DNA of 64,000 nucleotides from Arachis hypogaea (lineage: Eukaryota; Streptophyta; Magnoliopsida; Fabales; Fabaceae). The stretch covers positions 91,430,626 through 91,494,625 of the forward strand of contig NC_092048.1 of NCBI RefSeq assembly GCF_003086295.3, read 5' to 3'. Below are positions 1 through 11,361 of this stretch, piece after piece. The notes below the pieces were generated by a model. The model was not told where the DNA came from and did no database searches. It saw only the letters and a program-made list of their open reading frames with translations. Both the position numbers and the translations under genes were made by a program. The first letter of the stretch is position 1. Each line of letters starts with the position of its first letter.

Positions 1-950
1 GTAACCCTAGGTCACCAGTTTACTATAAACACTACTTTTAGTGATTCATCTTGTACCTCATGACACTTTACACGTTTCATATTGTATTCTCTATGGCATG
101 AGTCTCTAAACCCCATTGTTGGGGGTGAGGAGCTCTGCTGTTCTTCATGAATTAATGCAATTACTACTGTTTTCCATTCTATCACGCTTGCTTCTATTCT
201 AAGATATTCATTCGCACTTCAACCTGATGAATGTGATGATCCGTGACACTCATCATCATTTTCACCTATGAACGCGTGCCTGACAACCACCTCCGTTCTA
301 CCTTAGATTGAATGCATATCTCTTAGCCTCATGATTCAGATCAGAGTCTTCGTGGTATAAGCTAGAATTATTGGCGGCCATTCCTGAGATCCAAAATGTC
401 TAAACCTTGTCTGTGGTAATCTGAGTAGGATCTGGGAAGGGATGACTGTGACGAGCTTCAAACTCGCGAGTGTTGGGCGTAGTGACAGATGCAAAAGGAT
501 TAATGGATCCTATTCCGACATGATCGAGAACCGACAGATGATTAGCCATGCGGTGATAGCGCATTTGGAACATTTTGACTGAGAGGACGGGAAGTAGCCA
601 TTGACAACGATGATGCCCAACATAAAGCTTGCCATGGAAGGAGCCTTGTGTGCATGAAGAAGAAGATAGTAGGAAAGCAGAGATTCAGAAGACAAAGCAT
701 CTCCAAAGCCTCAACCTGTTCTTCATTACTGCACAACAAGTATTTATTTAATGTTCTTTTACTTTTTACAATTAAATTTGAGAATTATTGATATCCTGAC
801 TAAGAGTTACAAGATAACCATAGCTTGCTTCAAGCCAACAATCTCCGTGGGATCGACCCTTACTCACGTAAGGTATTACTTGGACGACCCAGTGCACTTG
901 CTAGTTAGTTGTGCGGAGATGCAAAAGTGTGATTGTAATTTCGTGCACCA
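1..950 (+). mobile_element. FIDEL-like LTR, 3' part (window edge)
   Basis: This stretch is the reverse complement of the LTR at 13653-15173: both share the block with 'accccattgttggggg', the 'ctcacgtaaggtattacttgg' block and the end GTGCACCA. The LTR is read on the plus strand, its start lies left of the window, and it ends at 950. A TATA-like 'tataaaca' is near position 24. The next bases (ttgtt, 951-955) continue the 3' noncoding region of element K, so this LTR was inserted there. Whether it is solo or part of a whole element cannot be seen. Confidence 0.8.
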
Positions 951-2414
951 TTGTTGCATTACATGATAGATTGCATGTTAGTTAGAATTTGTATATATAT
1001 TTTTTTCATCACTTCTTTTTATGTTAGGACTACTTGGTTAGGGTGATAATTTCTTTTCCAAGAAAAAAATTGTTTTTAGGGCACCCTACCAATTTGAAAA
1101 ATTTTTTGTGTTGAACTTGCTTGGAGAATGTATTTTGGAACATAGTTTTTGAACTAAGAACACAAGCATGTGAGTTTTGAGCCCAATTGTGTGGTTACAT
1201 CATATAACCACTTATTCCCATTCTTGTGTGCATTATTCTCTTTCTATGATTGTAATCTTTGATTTGTTTGATTCTTTATGTCCATTATTCCATGTATATA
1301 TGCATTTATATGATTGAGACCATCATTTCATATAGCTCACTTACCCAAATAGCCTACCCTTCATCAACCATTGTTAGCCAACCATGAGCCTATTTAATTC
1401 TTTTTGTTCTTAATGTTAGCACATCACTACCCCTAAGTGAAAAACAATAAATGTCCTTAATTTGGATCTTTGATTAGCTTAGGCTAGTGAGAGTGTTTAT
1501 CATTTGGGTATGGGAAACTTGGGAAATTGGTTGAGAGAAAAGTGTGTTTTTGTATTTTTGTTGAAGATTTTTGGGAATTGGGTACATATTCATGCACTGT
1601 ATGTAAAACCATATGCATTGATACGTTTGTATATACTTTAGAAAAAAATGATAAAAAAAGAACATATATATATATAAAAGAAAAAAATATATAGAAAAAA
1701 AAAGAGAAAAATAAATAAAAAGGGGACAAAATGCCCCAAAGTAAAGTTCAATAAAAAAATCAATGCATATGTGTGGTGAATTAAAAAGAATGCATGAGTA
1801 TGTGAAAAAGTGGGAATCATGGGTAGCTAGGTATTGTATTAGAATTATATAGGTTGTTATATGTTCTTGGTGAGTCCTTAGGTTAATCAAAGATTCAAAT
1901 TTCAAGCTCACTTGACCATATGCATCCTTACCTTTACCTTAGCCCCATTACAACCTATGAATAAGTCCTCATGATGAATGTATGCATGCATTGAATAATT
2001 GTTGATTGTTAGAAGAAAAACAAATCTTGAAAAGTATGATTAGAGGAGAATTGAGTGAATCGACCTTATACACTTGAGCGACTAGAGCGGATACACTTCC
2101 GGTGAGGGTTCGATGCTCAATTCCTTGTTCCCGGCTTTCATGAGCTTTTCTTCTTGCAAGTCTATTTGTTCTTCATTTTGATATTTGAATTGGTAGGATT
2201 CATGAATCATCATATGATCTTATCCCTACTTGTTCATATGTGTTCTTGGAGATTGGTTTACTTTTAATCAAGTAGGTAGAATCATTTTGCATTTAGTTAC
2301 ATTCATATAGATAGGTGCACATAGTTTATTTGCATTGAATAAATGTTCATACCCCTTTCTTGTCCTTCTTTATTCTTAGCATGAGGACATGCTTGGTTTA
2401 AGTGTGCGGAGATT
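951..2414 (+). mobile_element. Element K, 3' internal noncoding region
   Basis: Noncoding sequence between the inserted FIDEL-like LTR and the K 3' LTR. It matches 18965-20441 (element C) and 28772-29601 (element B) in order and wording, including 'caatgcatatgtg', 'atgggtagctagg' and a 'ggggacaaaat...cccc' stretch. It holds an A/purine-rich run at 1640-1735. Short reading frames across it come from low complexity and I do not call them genes. Confidence 0.75.
2378..2414 (+). promoter_or_regulatory. Stem-tetraloop plus polypurine tract of element K
   Basis: AGCATG (2378-2383), loop AGGA (2384-2387) and CATGCT (2388-2393) form a perfect 6-bp stem. The polypurine tract tttaagtgtgcggagatt (2397-2414) follows and touches the LTR start TGATAAACC at 2415. 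PPTs prime plus-strand DNA in LTR elements; a role for the stem is inference. Confidence 0.7.
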
Positions 2415-3964
2415 TGATAAACCCCAATTTTGTGGTTTATCTTGTGCTTAATTTGGGGGATTTTATCACCTTTTCTCACATTTATTCAATGAATTAGCAT
2501 GGTTTTGCAATTCTCCCTTGATTTGTGCTTAAATGTGAAAACATGATTTTTAGGCCCTAAAATTGGTGATTTTAATTCACTTTAATTCCATTCGATGACT
2601 TGATATATTTGTTGAGTAATTTCAGGTTCATAAGGCAAGTATTGGATGGAAAAAGTGAGGAGAAAAGCATGCAAAGTGGGAGAACTCATGAAGAAATGAA
2701 GGAACCGTAAAGCTGTCAAGCCTGACCTCTTCGCACTCAATCGACCATAACCTGAGCTACAGAGGTCCAAATGAGGCGGTTCTAGTTGCGTTAGAAAGCT
2801 AACATCCAGGGCTTCAAAATGATATAAAATTTGCCATTTGTTGCTTCGTGTTTAGGGGCGCGCACGCACCATGTACGCGTGCGTGCCGATGCTGCTTGTG
2901 GCCCACTAAAGTGAAATCGCCCCCAACGATTTCTGAAGCACTTTGGGCCCAACCCAACTCATTTCTAATGCTATTTCATGTAAAATTCATGCTTGGGATA
3001 AGGGGGGGGGGCAATTTTTTGTTGTATAGCATCATGTAGGTTAGTTTCTAGAGAGAGAAGCTCCCTCTTCTCTCTAGAATTAGGTTAGGTTAATTTCTTC
3101 TAGATTTAGGTTTAATTACATGTTTTCATCTTGTTTCCTTTACAATTTCTTGTTCTACTACTCTATTCTTCTTAATTCTCTTGTTAATTTTACTTTTATA
3201 CCTCTTTTATGTTCATAAACTCTTGTTGTAATTGAATATTTTCTTTTATGAAATTTATGTTTGATGTTCTTTTAATTGTTGATTTGAGTTGTGAATTTAC
3301 TTTCGTTGTAATTTATAGTTGGTAGATTTATTATTCTTGCACTTTTACCATGCATTCCTTTTATGCCTTCCAAGTGTTTGATAAAATATTTGGTTGAATT
3401 TTGGTTTAGATTTTGTTCCTCTTGGCCTAGGTGGAGTAATTAGTGACGCTTGAGTTATCTAATTCCTTTGATTGATTGATAATTAGAAGTTGCTAATTGA
3501 TTTGGATACCACTAACGCTAGTCTTTCCCTTGGGAGTTAGCTAGGACTTGTGGAATCAAGTTGATTCATCCACTTGACTTTTCTCCATGGTTAGAGGTTA
3601 ATTAAGTGGTAGCAATGGACAAGTTGTGGTCACAATTGAAGAGGATAACTAGGATGGGACTTCTAGTTCTCATATCTAGCCAAGAGCTTTTTAGTTGTTA
3701 GTTTATTTTCATTGCTATTTACATTTTATGTCTCTTATCCCAAAAACCCCAAAACATCTTCATAGCCAATAATTGAGCACTTCATTGTAATTCCTTGTGA
3801 GACGACCCGGAGTTCAAATACTTCGGTTAATTCTTATTTGGGGTTTGTTATTTGTGACAACCAAATTTTTGATTGGAAGGATTGTTTGTCGGTGTAGAAC
3901 TATACTTGCAACGAGAATTTATTCATTTAATGAAATTCTATACCATCAAAGAATTTGCTCATCA
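2415..3964 (+). mobile_element. 3' LTR of element K (TGATAAACC family)
   Basis: The LTR starts TGATAAACC right after a PPT and ends ...TTGCTCATCA. It shares terminal blocks with the LTRs of B and C and with the solo LTR at 26812, including 'gtgacaacc', 'actatacttgcaacg' and the gagagaga/tctctctc hairpin at about 3045-3080. A G9 run lies near 3003-3011. Pol sequence of element A resumes at 3965 (cctgt), so K was inserted in A; the left end of K is outside the window. It is about 1550 bp, similar to its relatives. Confidence 0.85.
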
Positions 3965-4893
3965 CCTGTCCAACAGAAGCGCAGAAAGCTCAGACCCGAG
4001 CAGACACAGGTCACAAAGGAACAAGTACAGGCCTTACTAGAGGCAGGGTTCATAAGGGAGATAAAATACCCACTCTGGCTAGCCAACGTCGTACTGGTGA
4101 AAAAGCCAAACAGAAAGTGGAGAATGTGCGTGGATTACACTGACCTTAACAAAGCCTGCCCCAAGGACCCCTATCCACTGCCAAGTATTGACGCTTTAGT
4201 CAACTCAGCTTCAAGCTACAAATACCTCTCCTTTATGGACGCCTACTCGGGATACAACCAAATCCCGATGCACATACCCGACTAGAAGAAGACCTTGTTC
4301 ATAACCCCAAAGGCAAACTACTGTTACGTAGTAATGCCTTTCGGACTAAAGAACGCAGGGGCTACGTATCAGCGGCTGATGAATAAGATATTCTCCGCCC
4401 ATAGAGGAAAACTGATAGAAGTCTATGTGTACAACATGCTCGTTAAAACTCAAGAGGATGAAGCGCTGCTATCCGACCTCTCCGAGGTGTTTTCCACCAT
4501 AAGAAAACACGAGATAAGATTAAATCCCTTGAAGTTCACCTTCACGGTGGAAGCCGGGAAGTTCCTAGGGTTTATGCTGACCCAAAGGGGCATAGAGGTG
4601 AACCCAGACAAATGCCGGGCCATATTCAGCATGAAAAGCCCGACCTGCGTAAAAGAGGTACAACAGCTGAACAGAAGACTGGCAACCCTATCCAGGTTTC
4701 TAGTTAGATCAGCCCTAAGGTCACTCTCCATCTATTCAATCCTACAAAAGGGAAAGCAATTTGAGTGGACCCCAGAGTACGAAAAGGCTTTCCAAGACTT
4801 CAAAGCATTCATGGGGCAGCCGCCTATTCTCATCCGACCTACCAAAGGAGAAGCACTCGTGCTGTACCTAGCCGTCAACAGCTGAGCAATGGC
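3965..4893 (+). pseudogene. Element A pol, reverse transcriptase part (Tat/Ogre-type gypsy)
   Basis: The frame encodes a gypsy reverse transcriptase: a DYTDLNKACPKDPYPLP block typical of the Tat lineage, then SFMDAYSGYNQI, VMPFGLKNAGATYQ and FLGFMLTQRGIEVNPDKC. RT makes DNA from element RNA in the virus-like particle. The catalytic motif, normally YVDD, reads YVYN at 4424-4435, so both active-site aspartates are gone. There is a TAG at 4283-4285 where relatives have glutamine, and a TGA at 4882-4884. The upstream part of A lies beyond K, outside the window. Coding continues at 6908 after solo LTR S, in the same gene. This copy is dead. The earlier bases of the reading frame (3797-3964) belong to the K LTR. 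Confidence 0.9.
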
Positions 4894-4898
4894 GTCGG
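4894..4898 (+). repeat. TSD gtcgg, left copy (solo LTR S)
   Basis: The 5 bases gtcgg before the LTR are repeated exactly at 6908-6912 after it, as expected of LTR-element integration. Confidence 0.9.
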
Positions 4899-6907
4899 TG
4901 ATGCCAGGGCATCTTAGGCTAGTTTTACTAGCCTTTTTCTTTGTTTTTAATAGGTTTTATGCACTTTCTTGAGCTATAAGTAAGCAAATTGGGTAGAAAT
5001 TCATGTATGCCTAGATTCATTCAACCATGATTAATTTGATGCAATTTCATGAGAATTATGCTATAATTACTTGTATGCTAAGAATGATAAGAATTCTCAT
5101 AACTTTAGCAAGGATTTGATGCATGTATTGGTTGATGATAGGTGAAAGAAAGCATGGAATAAGGTTGAAGAAGGAGCCTGGAAAAGATGAAGAAGAAGCA
5201 ACGTTGGCGGCCAAGTTGGACCACCAACGTTGCCTCAAACGTTGGAAGAGAGGCAAAACAATTCTCTGTATAATTGGCTAAGGCTCACGTTGGAGGGAGC
5301 ATTGGACATCCAACGTTACCCCCAACGTTGTGATAAAATGTTCAATTCTGGAGCTGAATGATTTTTGAGCGACGCGTACGCATCTATGACGCGTACGCGT
5401 GAAAGAGCAAAATTTCTATATCCACGCGTAAGCGTGAGTTACGCAAACGACGCGATAAAGAGCCCAAAATTTGGAATTGAAAAACTTGAAACGACGCGCA
5501 CACGTACGCGTGGAGTACGCGCACGCGTGAATATGCCAACATTGGAGGTCCAACGCTGAGGCCAACGCTCCCATGCAGGTTTTTAAAATTGGAAAACGAA
5601 ATCTTTGCATCCACGCGCACGCGTGGATGAACATTTTTGCCCCTTGTGCGCAAACGCGCAAAGCACGCGTACGCGTGGGTAGCGAAACGTTGGCCCTGCA
5701 ACGTTGAGTCAAACGCCAATGACAGCAAACTCTTTTGGTTTTTTAAAAAGGGCGTTTGAGTCAACGTTGGCTATCAAACGTTGACTCCAACTTGAGCACC
5801 AGAACTCTGCAACTCAAACAGATATCGTCTGAACGGCAAGGGAAACCAATTGGAACCATTTCAACCCAATTCTATCAAGGCCAAAAGCCCAATTCAGAGA
5901 TTGAAGATCAATGGAAGAGAGTGTATAAATAGTTTAGAATTTAAGTTAGGGAGAATTTTTGATATTTTTTTGACTTGTACTGCACTACATATTTTACTTT
6001 CTGTTCAATTTCTTTCGCAATGTATCTTTCAATTCCAATCTCCATTTTGAGAGCTATGAACAACTAAACCCCTTTCATTGGGTTAGGGAGCTCTGTGTAA
6101 ATTCAATGGATCAATACTAGTTTTCAATCTTCTTCTTCTTTCTTTTCTCTTGATTTTACTAGAAAGCTTTCGTACTTCATCCAATTGGATAGTTATCTTG
6201 GGAAAAAAGCTATTCATAACTGGATCTCCTCGGAACCTTGGAAGAGGAATGAGGAGATCATGCTAGAATTGCTTTCTCACATTGGATTAGATTGGGGTTT
6301 GGATGGATATAGTGATATGTAATCCTACCAATACTGTGATCTATGAATTTGTGTGGTATAATTAGTGACCAAACTTCATCTATTCCCATGATCACTTAAA
6401 TCAAGGAATTGGACAATTATTCATGCTTAGAGAGATTAGATTGCCAAGGAATTGGGATCTAATCACTTAAGATTGCCAAGGATATCAATGAATGCATTGA
6501 TTGAGGAAGAGATGAAAATGAATTTGATCCGGAGAATTCTCGCATCTCCTGACCCCAATGAGCTTCCCCATCTCTGATCTACCCATTCTTTTATATTCTG
6601 CTTCCTTAATTTCATGCTAAACCCCATTCCCATTTAATTTTTTGTAATTTAAGCTTTTGTTCTTTATATTCTGTAATTTAATTTCTGTTCCTTTAATTTC
6701 TTGCAATGTAAGTTTTCCGCCAATTTTACTTTCTGCAATTCTCAACTAAATCTGATTTCGCTCAACTAGAACAAATCTCCAATTAACATTGATCAATCTA
6801 CCAATCCCTGTGGGATTCGACCTCACTCTACAGTGAGTTTTTACTTGAAGACAATCCGGTGCACTTGCCGGTAGAAAATTTGTTGAGAGGCAAATTTTCG
6901 TGAACCA
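4899..6907 (+). mobile_element. Solo LTR S (TGATGCCAGGGC family) in element A pol
   Basis: A 2009-bp LTR starts TGATGCCAGGGCATCTT and ends TTCGTGAACCA, with an exact 5-bp target duplication gtcgg on both sides. No internal region is present, so this is a solo LTR left by recombination between two LTRs. A TATA box tataaata lies at 5924-5931. Upstream of it are palindrome arrays with AACGTT and ACGCGT cores (5195-5790). The end block 'cctgtgggattcgacctcactc' resembles the ends of FIDEL-like LTRs. The same LTR start appears at 61928. Confidence 0.92.
5195..5790 (+). repeat. Palindrome array (CAACGTTGG and ACGCGTACGCGT cores)
   Basis: Many imperfect copies of caacgttgg and of acgcgtacgcgtg, mostly self-complementary, lie upstream of the LTR TATA box at 5924. 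Long open frames on both strands here (for example 5384-5764 minus) arise from this GC-rich repeat. The array is likely U3 promoter sequence. Confidence 0.8.
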
Positions 6908-8017
6908 GTCGGCCCTGGTCCAAGAAGATGAAAAAGGGCAACAACCCATCTACTTTGTCATTAAAGCCCTATAAGGGGCTGAGCTAAACTATCAGAAGAT
7001 AGAAAAATTTGCCTACGTCCTCATGCTCACCTCCCGAAGGCTCCACCTGTACTTCCAAGCCCACACCATTAAGGTCTACACAAATCAGCCGATGAAGCAC
7101 ATTCTACAGAAGACCGACCTAGCAAGGAGAATCCTACAATGGGCAGTAGAACTGTCCGAGTTCGACCTCTAGTATGAAACGCGGACAGCCATCAAGTTGT
7201 AGCACCTGGTTGACTTCGTCCCCGAAAATACCGATAGCCCAGAAGAGCCCGTAACGTGCCTATACGTTGATGGTTCGTCAAACAAAGCTGGGAGTGGCGC
7301 CGGCATCATACTGGAAAGTAACCAAGGGACTCGAATAGAACTATCGTTGAAATTTGAGTTCCATGCCTCCAACAACCAAGCAGAATATAAAGCCTTGCCA
7401 GCTGGCTTAAAACTGGCCAAAGAAGTCAGAGCTGAAAGGATAACAGTCTTCAGCGACTCATAGGTAGTCACCTTACAAATAAATGGGAGCTACCAGGCAA
7501 AAGATCCCACTATGAAGAAGTATCTGGAAAGAACCCTGGGAGAACTCAAACACTTTATAGAAAGGGAGGTCCAACACATAACCCGGGAACATAATGATTG
7601 GGCAGATGCTCTTTCAAAATTAGCCAGTACCAAGCCGGGAGGGAACAACGGAAGCCTTATCCAAGAGACCTTACAGTCTCCGTCAATCTCAAAGGAGGAG
7701 GAGGTAATGAACGTATCTAATCAACACTTAGGGTGGATGAGCCCTATAGTCAACTACCTTAAACACGAGATCCTCCTATCAGAAGAGATGGAAGCAAAAA
7801 GGCTTAAAAGGGAAGCACAAAACTACACACTGGTCCAGAATGCCCTGTACAAAAGAGGGATCTCAATACCTCTCTTAAAATGCATTCTAACTTCCGACAC
7901 AAAGGAAGTTTTAGAAGACGCCCACAGTGGCATGTGTGGAAATCACCTGGGATCCCGGGCCCTAGCCAAGAAAGTGGTCCGAGCCGGCTTCTTCTGGCTG
8001 ACTTTGCAAAGGGAGGC
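6908..8017 (+). pseudogene. Element A pol, RNase H and integrase N-terminus
   Basis: This continues the RT part after solo LTR S. It encodes the connection region, a second RNase H-like stretch (CLYVDGSSN at about 7259, then EFHASNNQAEYKA, ITVFSDS and HNDWADALSKLAS) and the start of the integrase zinc region (AHSGMCGNHLGSRALAKKVV with its two histidines). It is cut at 8017 by element B before the paired cysteines. RNase H removes RNA from hybrids and integrase inserts the DNA copy. Four stops (6972, 7170, 7200, 7461) lie in one continuous frame with no frameshift, each at a codon where C to T in CAA or CAG gives the stop. The rest of integrase is not seen in the window. Confidence 0.88.
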
Positions 8018-9520
8018 TGATAAACCATTATTTTATGATTTATATTGTGTTTAATTGAGTGGTTTTATCAAGTCTTTACCTATTTATTCATATGATTAGC
8101 ATGATATTACAATTCCTTCCTAATATTGTTTATGGTTGAAAACTTGCTTCCAAGAAACCTTTAATTAGTACATTTTAACTTTCCTTTATACCACTCGATG
8201 CCGTGATCCGTGTGTTAAGTGTTTCAGACTTCATAGGGCAGGAATGACTTGGAGAATGGAGAGGAAGCTTGAAAAAATGGAAGGAACACAAGAAACTAAG
8301 GAGATGACCAGCGAACACTGACGCGATCGCATGGCTCACGCGAGCGCGCGAAATAAAGAAATCGCAGCGACGCGAACGCGTGCCTGACGCAAACGCGTGG
8401 AGTGGAGTCTGCACGAATGACACGAACGCGTGGACGACGCGAATGCGTGACAAGGAAAATTGCCGAATGACACGAACGCGTGGACGACGCGTACGTGTGA
8501 CCTGCGCGATCTGCAGAAATAACAGAATACGCTGGGGGTAATTTTGGGCCGCATTTTGACCCAGTTTTTGGCCCATAAACACAGATTAAAGCTAGGGAAC
8601 ATGTAGAGACTCAAGAGGCATAGACACACATTTAGATACATCGATATTAGGATTGCTTTTAGTTTCAGATCTGAATCTAGATTAGCTTTACATTAGTAGT
8701 TTATGCTTTTGCTTTGCATTTTTGGATGCTGAAGAGTCATTACCTCTGTGAAGACATTACTTTAGTTTGTTTCCATATTCCTTTACTCTTATTTGTTGCT
8801 TATTGATCCTATTCAATTAAATATGTTGCATTTTGAATTTATTAACATACAGAGTTACTTTTATTTTTAATTAATTATTAATTCTCTATTTTATTTTGTT
8901 TTAATGTCTTCTTATATTTTTATGAGTATTAATTCCATGTCAATGGAGTAGATTTCCTACTTGACATGGGGGTTGATTAAGTGGAGACACTTGAGTTGGA
9001 ATGCTCAAGTGCTTAGTTAAATTGGACGTTGTTGGCTAATTCTGTACCTACTAACGCTAGACCTTCCCAAGGGAGAGGACTAGGATTTGCGGGTAAGAGT
9101 TAGCTCAATCACTTGACTTTCCTTTATTTAGTAAGGGTTAACTAAGTGAAAACAATAACCTCTTTACACTACACTTGAGAAGATTCCAACTAGGATAGAA
9201 CTTCCAATTAATCATTCCCCTAGTCAAGGCCTTTTAATATTAATAATAATTCTTAGTTCTATTGCTTTAATTTACAATTATTTTTACTCATTATCAAAAC
9301 TCAACTATTCTGGAAGACTTCTAGTTAATAAAATAGCACTCTTTCCTGCAACTCGTTGGGAGACGACCTGGGACTCATACTCCCAGTATTTTTATTTCTA
9401 AAATTTGTGACAACCCCTTTTTAAATTGGTGAGGCAGGCTTTAGCTGGTTGAGAGCTATACTCGCAACGCATTTCTCTTATTAAGACTCTCTTAATTGTT
9501 CTAACTTATGCTCTCTCACA
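8018..9520 (+). mobile_element. 5' LTR of element B (Athila-like)
   Basis: This LTR begins TGATAAACC at 8018 inside the integrase of A and ends about 9520 (...ctctctcaca), 8 bases before a PBS. It is a relative of the C, K and Y LTRs. It carries a CGCG palindrome array (8310-8510). A matching 3' LTR was not found because B is broken at 29601. The exact 3' end could be 9520 or 9523. Confidence 0.85.
8310..8510 (+). repeat. CGCG palindrome array in B LTR
   Basis: Repeated 'gacgcgaacgcgtgg', 'cacgaacgcgtgga' and 'gacgcgtacgtgtg' units with self-complementary cores. The same kind of unit recurs in the internal spacer of B (24990-25260). Confidence 0.8.
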
Positions 9521-9528
9521 CCAATTTT

Positions 9529-9546
9529 TGGCGCCGTTGCCGGAGA
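9529..9546 (+). promoter_or_regulatory. Primer binding site of element B (tRNA-Asp type)
   Basis: tggcgccgttgccggaga matches the complement of a plant tRNA-Asp 3' end in 17 of 18 bases, by my memory of that tRNA. It primes minus-strand synthesis and fixes the 5' LTR boundary. Confidence 0.85.
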
Positions 9547-9649
9547 GTTGCAATAGTGTGCTAGATTATTAATCAGTGTACATATTTTATTTTATTTGCA
9601 TATTTTATTTTTATTTCTGTTACCCTGAGCTATACATCTTTCTCATTGA

Positions 9650-11335
9650 ATGACGCGTTCATTGCCTGATCCGAGCTTAGCCGCTTTTGATCCTGAAATT
9701 GAAAGAACTCTTTTACGTATTAGGCGAGCTCGACATCGGTTAGCCTCTGAGGGTGGTGAAGTGATTGTTATCGATTCACCAGTCTCATTTGAGGGCAAAT
9801 CTGAACCGCCATCTGAGAGCGAGACAAGCTCCTTTACTACTAATCCAGTTGATTCACGTGCATGTGACATGGCAGAACCTAGGAGAATTACTCTCCAGGA
9901 AGCTGGAGCCCCAGATTTTACACTGCAACCTTGTCAAGTACATCATCCAAATCTGGCTGCAGATTTTGAATTGAAGACTGCACTAATAAACTTGATGCCT
10001 AAGTTTCATGGCTTATCTGCTCAAGAGCCTATTAAGCACCTTAGGGATTTCCAGACAGCTTGTTCTATTGTTAGGCGTAATGGTGCTGATGAAACTTCTA
10101 TTCTGTTAACTGCCTTTCCGTTTTCTCTTAAGGTAAAGGCAAGGGAGTGGTACTACTCCCAACCTGAAGCGACTGTTACCAACTGGGATACACTCAAGAG
10201 AGAATTTTTGGAAAAATACTTTCCAGCTGAAGTCATAGATAGACTGAGAAAATATATCTCCTGCATTGTTCAAGGTGACTCAGAGACTCTCTATGAATAC
10301 TGAGAGCATTTTAAGAACCTTCTAGACGCATGCCCCCATCACATGATTGATAGACTAGTGTTGATCAGCTACTTCACTCAAGGAATGAATCCCCAGGATA
10401 AGACTACATTGGATGGTGCTAGTAATGTTTCTATGAAAAAGTACAGAAACGCAGATGAAGCATGGCAACTAATCAGCGACTTAGCAGAGTCCACTAGGAA
10501 TCACAGACCGAGGTGTAGTCACTCAAAAGCTGTTGCAGAGGTTTCCTCTTGTATTGAGACTACTGCTCTTACATAGAGTACATGTGAACTGACCAACCTA
10601 CTGAAGCAGATGCAGTTGAACCAACAACAACAAGCTCAGCCTCACCCACCACAACAGAGCCAACATTTAGTTCCCCAAAGAGTATGTGGAATCTGTGCTG
10701 ATTATAGTCATTACACTGATGAATGTCCGCAGTTCCAACAGGAAGACAACACTGTGGCAGCTACTCATAACTTCTATGACCGCCCGAATCAAGGATACAA
10801 CCAACAAGGCGGCAATTACAACCAAGGTGGAAACCATAACCAAGGATGGCAGGATAACTCCAACCAAGGTTGGAGAGATAATTCTAACCATAATTGGAGG
10901 GACAACTATAACAGAGGAAGCAGAGATGATAATAAAAACCAGAGATGGAATAACAACATTAACAACAGACAGCAGAATCAGAACCAGCCTTATAGAGCAC
11001 CTCACCTAAGACAATCTCAAGGATTTCAGCAAAACCAACAGTAGGTTCCTCAGATCACTTGCTCCAATTCCTCATCAAATGACGAGATGCTCCGTTCTCT
11101 TGCACAAGGGCAACAAGACATGCAGACGCAGCTGAACTCTACTTTAAATGGCATGACCACCATTTTACAAGCTCTCGTCTCCCGGTTAGATTCTTCACCA
11201 AATTCCACCAATCAACTTTCAAGCTCCAGTAGAATTCCTTCTCAACCCTTACCTAATCCCAAAAGTGGCATTAATGCTATCACTTTAAGGTCTGGAACTA
11301 CATTGCAGGAGAGGAACCAGGAGTAGCCAAGCCTA
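9650..11335 (+). pseudogene. Element B gag
   Basis: Starting at ATG 9650, this encodes a gypsy Gag: an acidic N-terminal region, a Retrotrans_gag capsid domain (about 9950-10560, with FPFSLKVKAREWYYSQP and a 'W-x3-KREFLEKYFPAE' block), a zinc knuckle CGICADYSHYTDEC at 10685-10726, an Asn/Gln/Trp-rich basic stretch (10780-11040) and a helical region (11087-11200). Gag forms the particle and binds element RNA. One frame runs through, broken by stops at 10301 (TGA), 10574, 11042 and 11324 (all TAG); a frameshift then joins protease. The TGA falls where relatives have Trp, so G to A fits; the TAGs fit CAG to TAG. Confidence 0.9.
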
Positions 11336-11361
11336 CCAGAACACGCCCAACTCAAGATGTA

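Noticed and set aside
1474..1911. 145-codon minus frame
   Set aside because: It is the complement of an A/T-rich purine run in the noncoding region shared by K, B and C; no domain.
5365..5764. Overlapping long frames on both strands in S LTR
   Set aside because: They are made by the ACGCGT/AACGTT palindrome array; no domain, and the LTR boundaries and TSD explain the region.
10667..11005. Frames opposite and beside B gag (112 and 107 codons)
   Set aside because: Shadows of the Asn/Gln-rich Gag tail.
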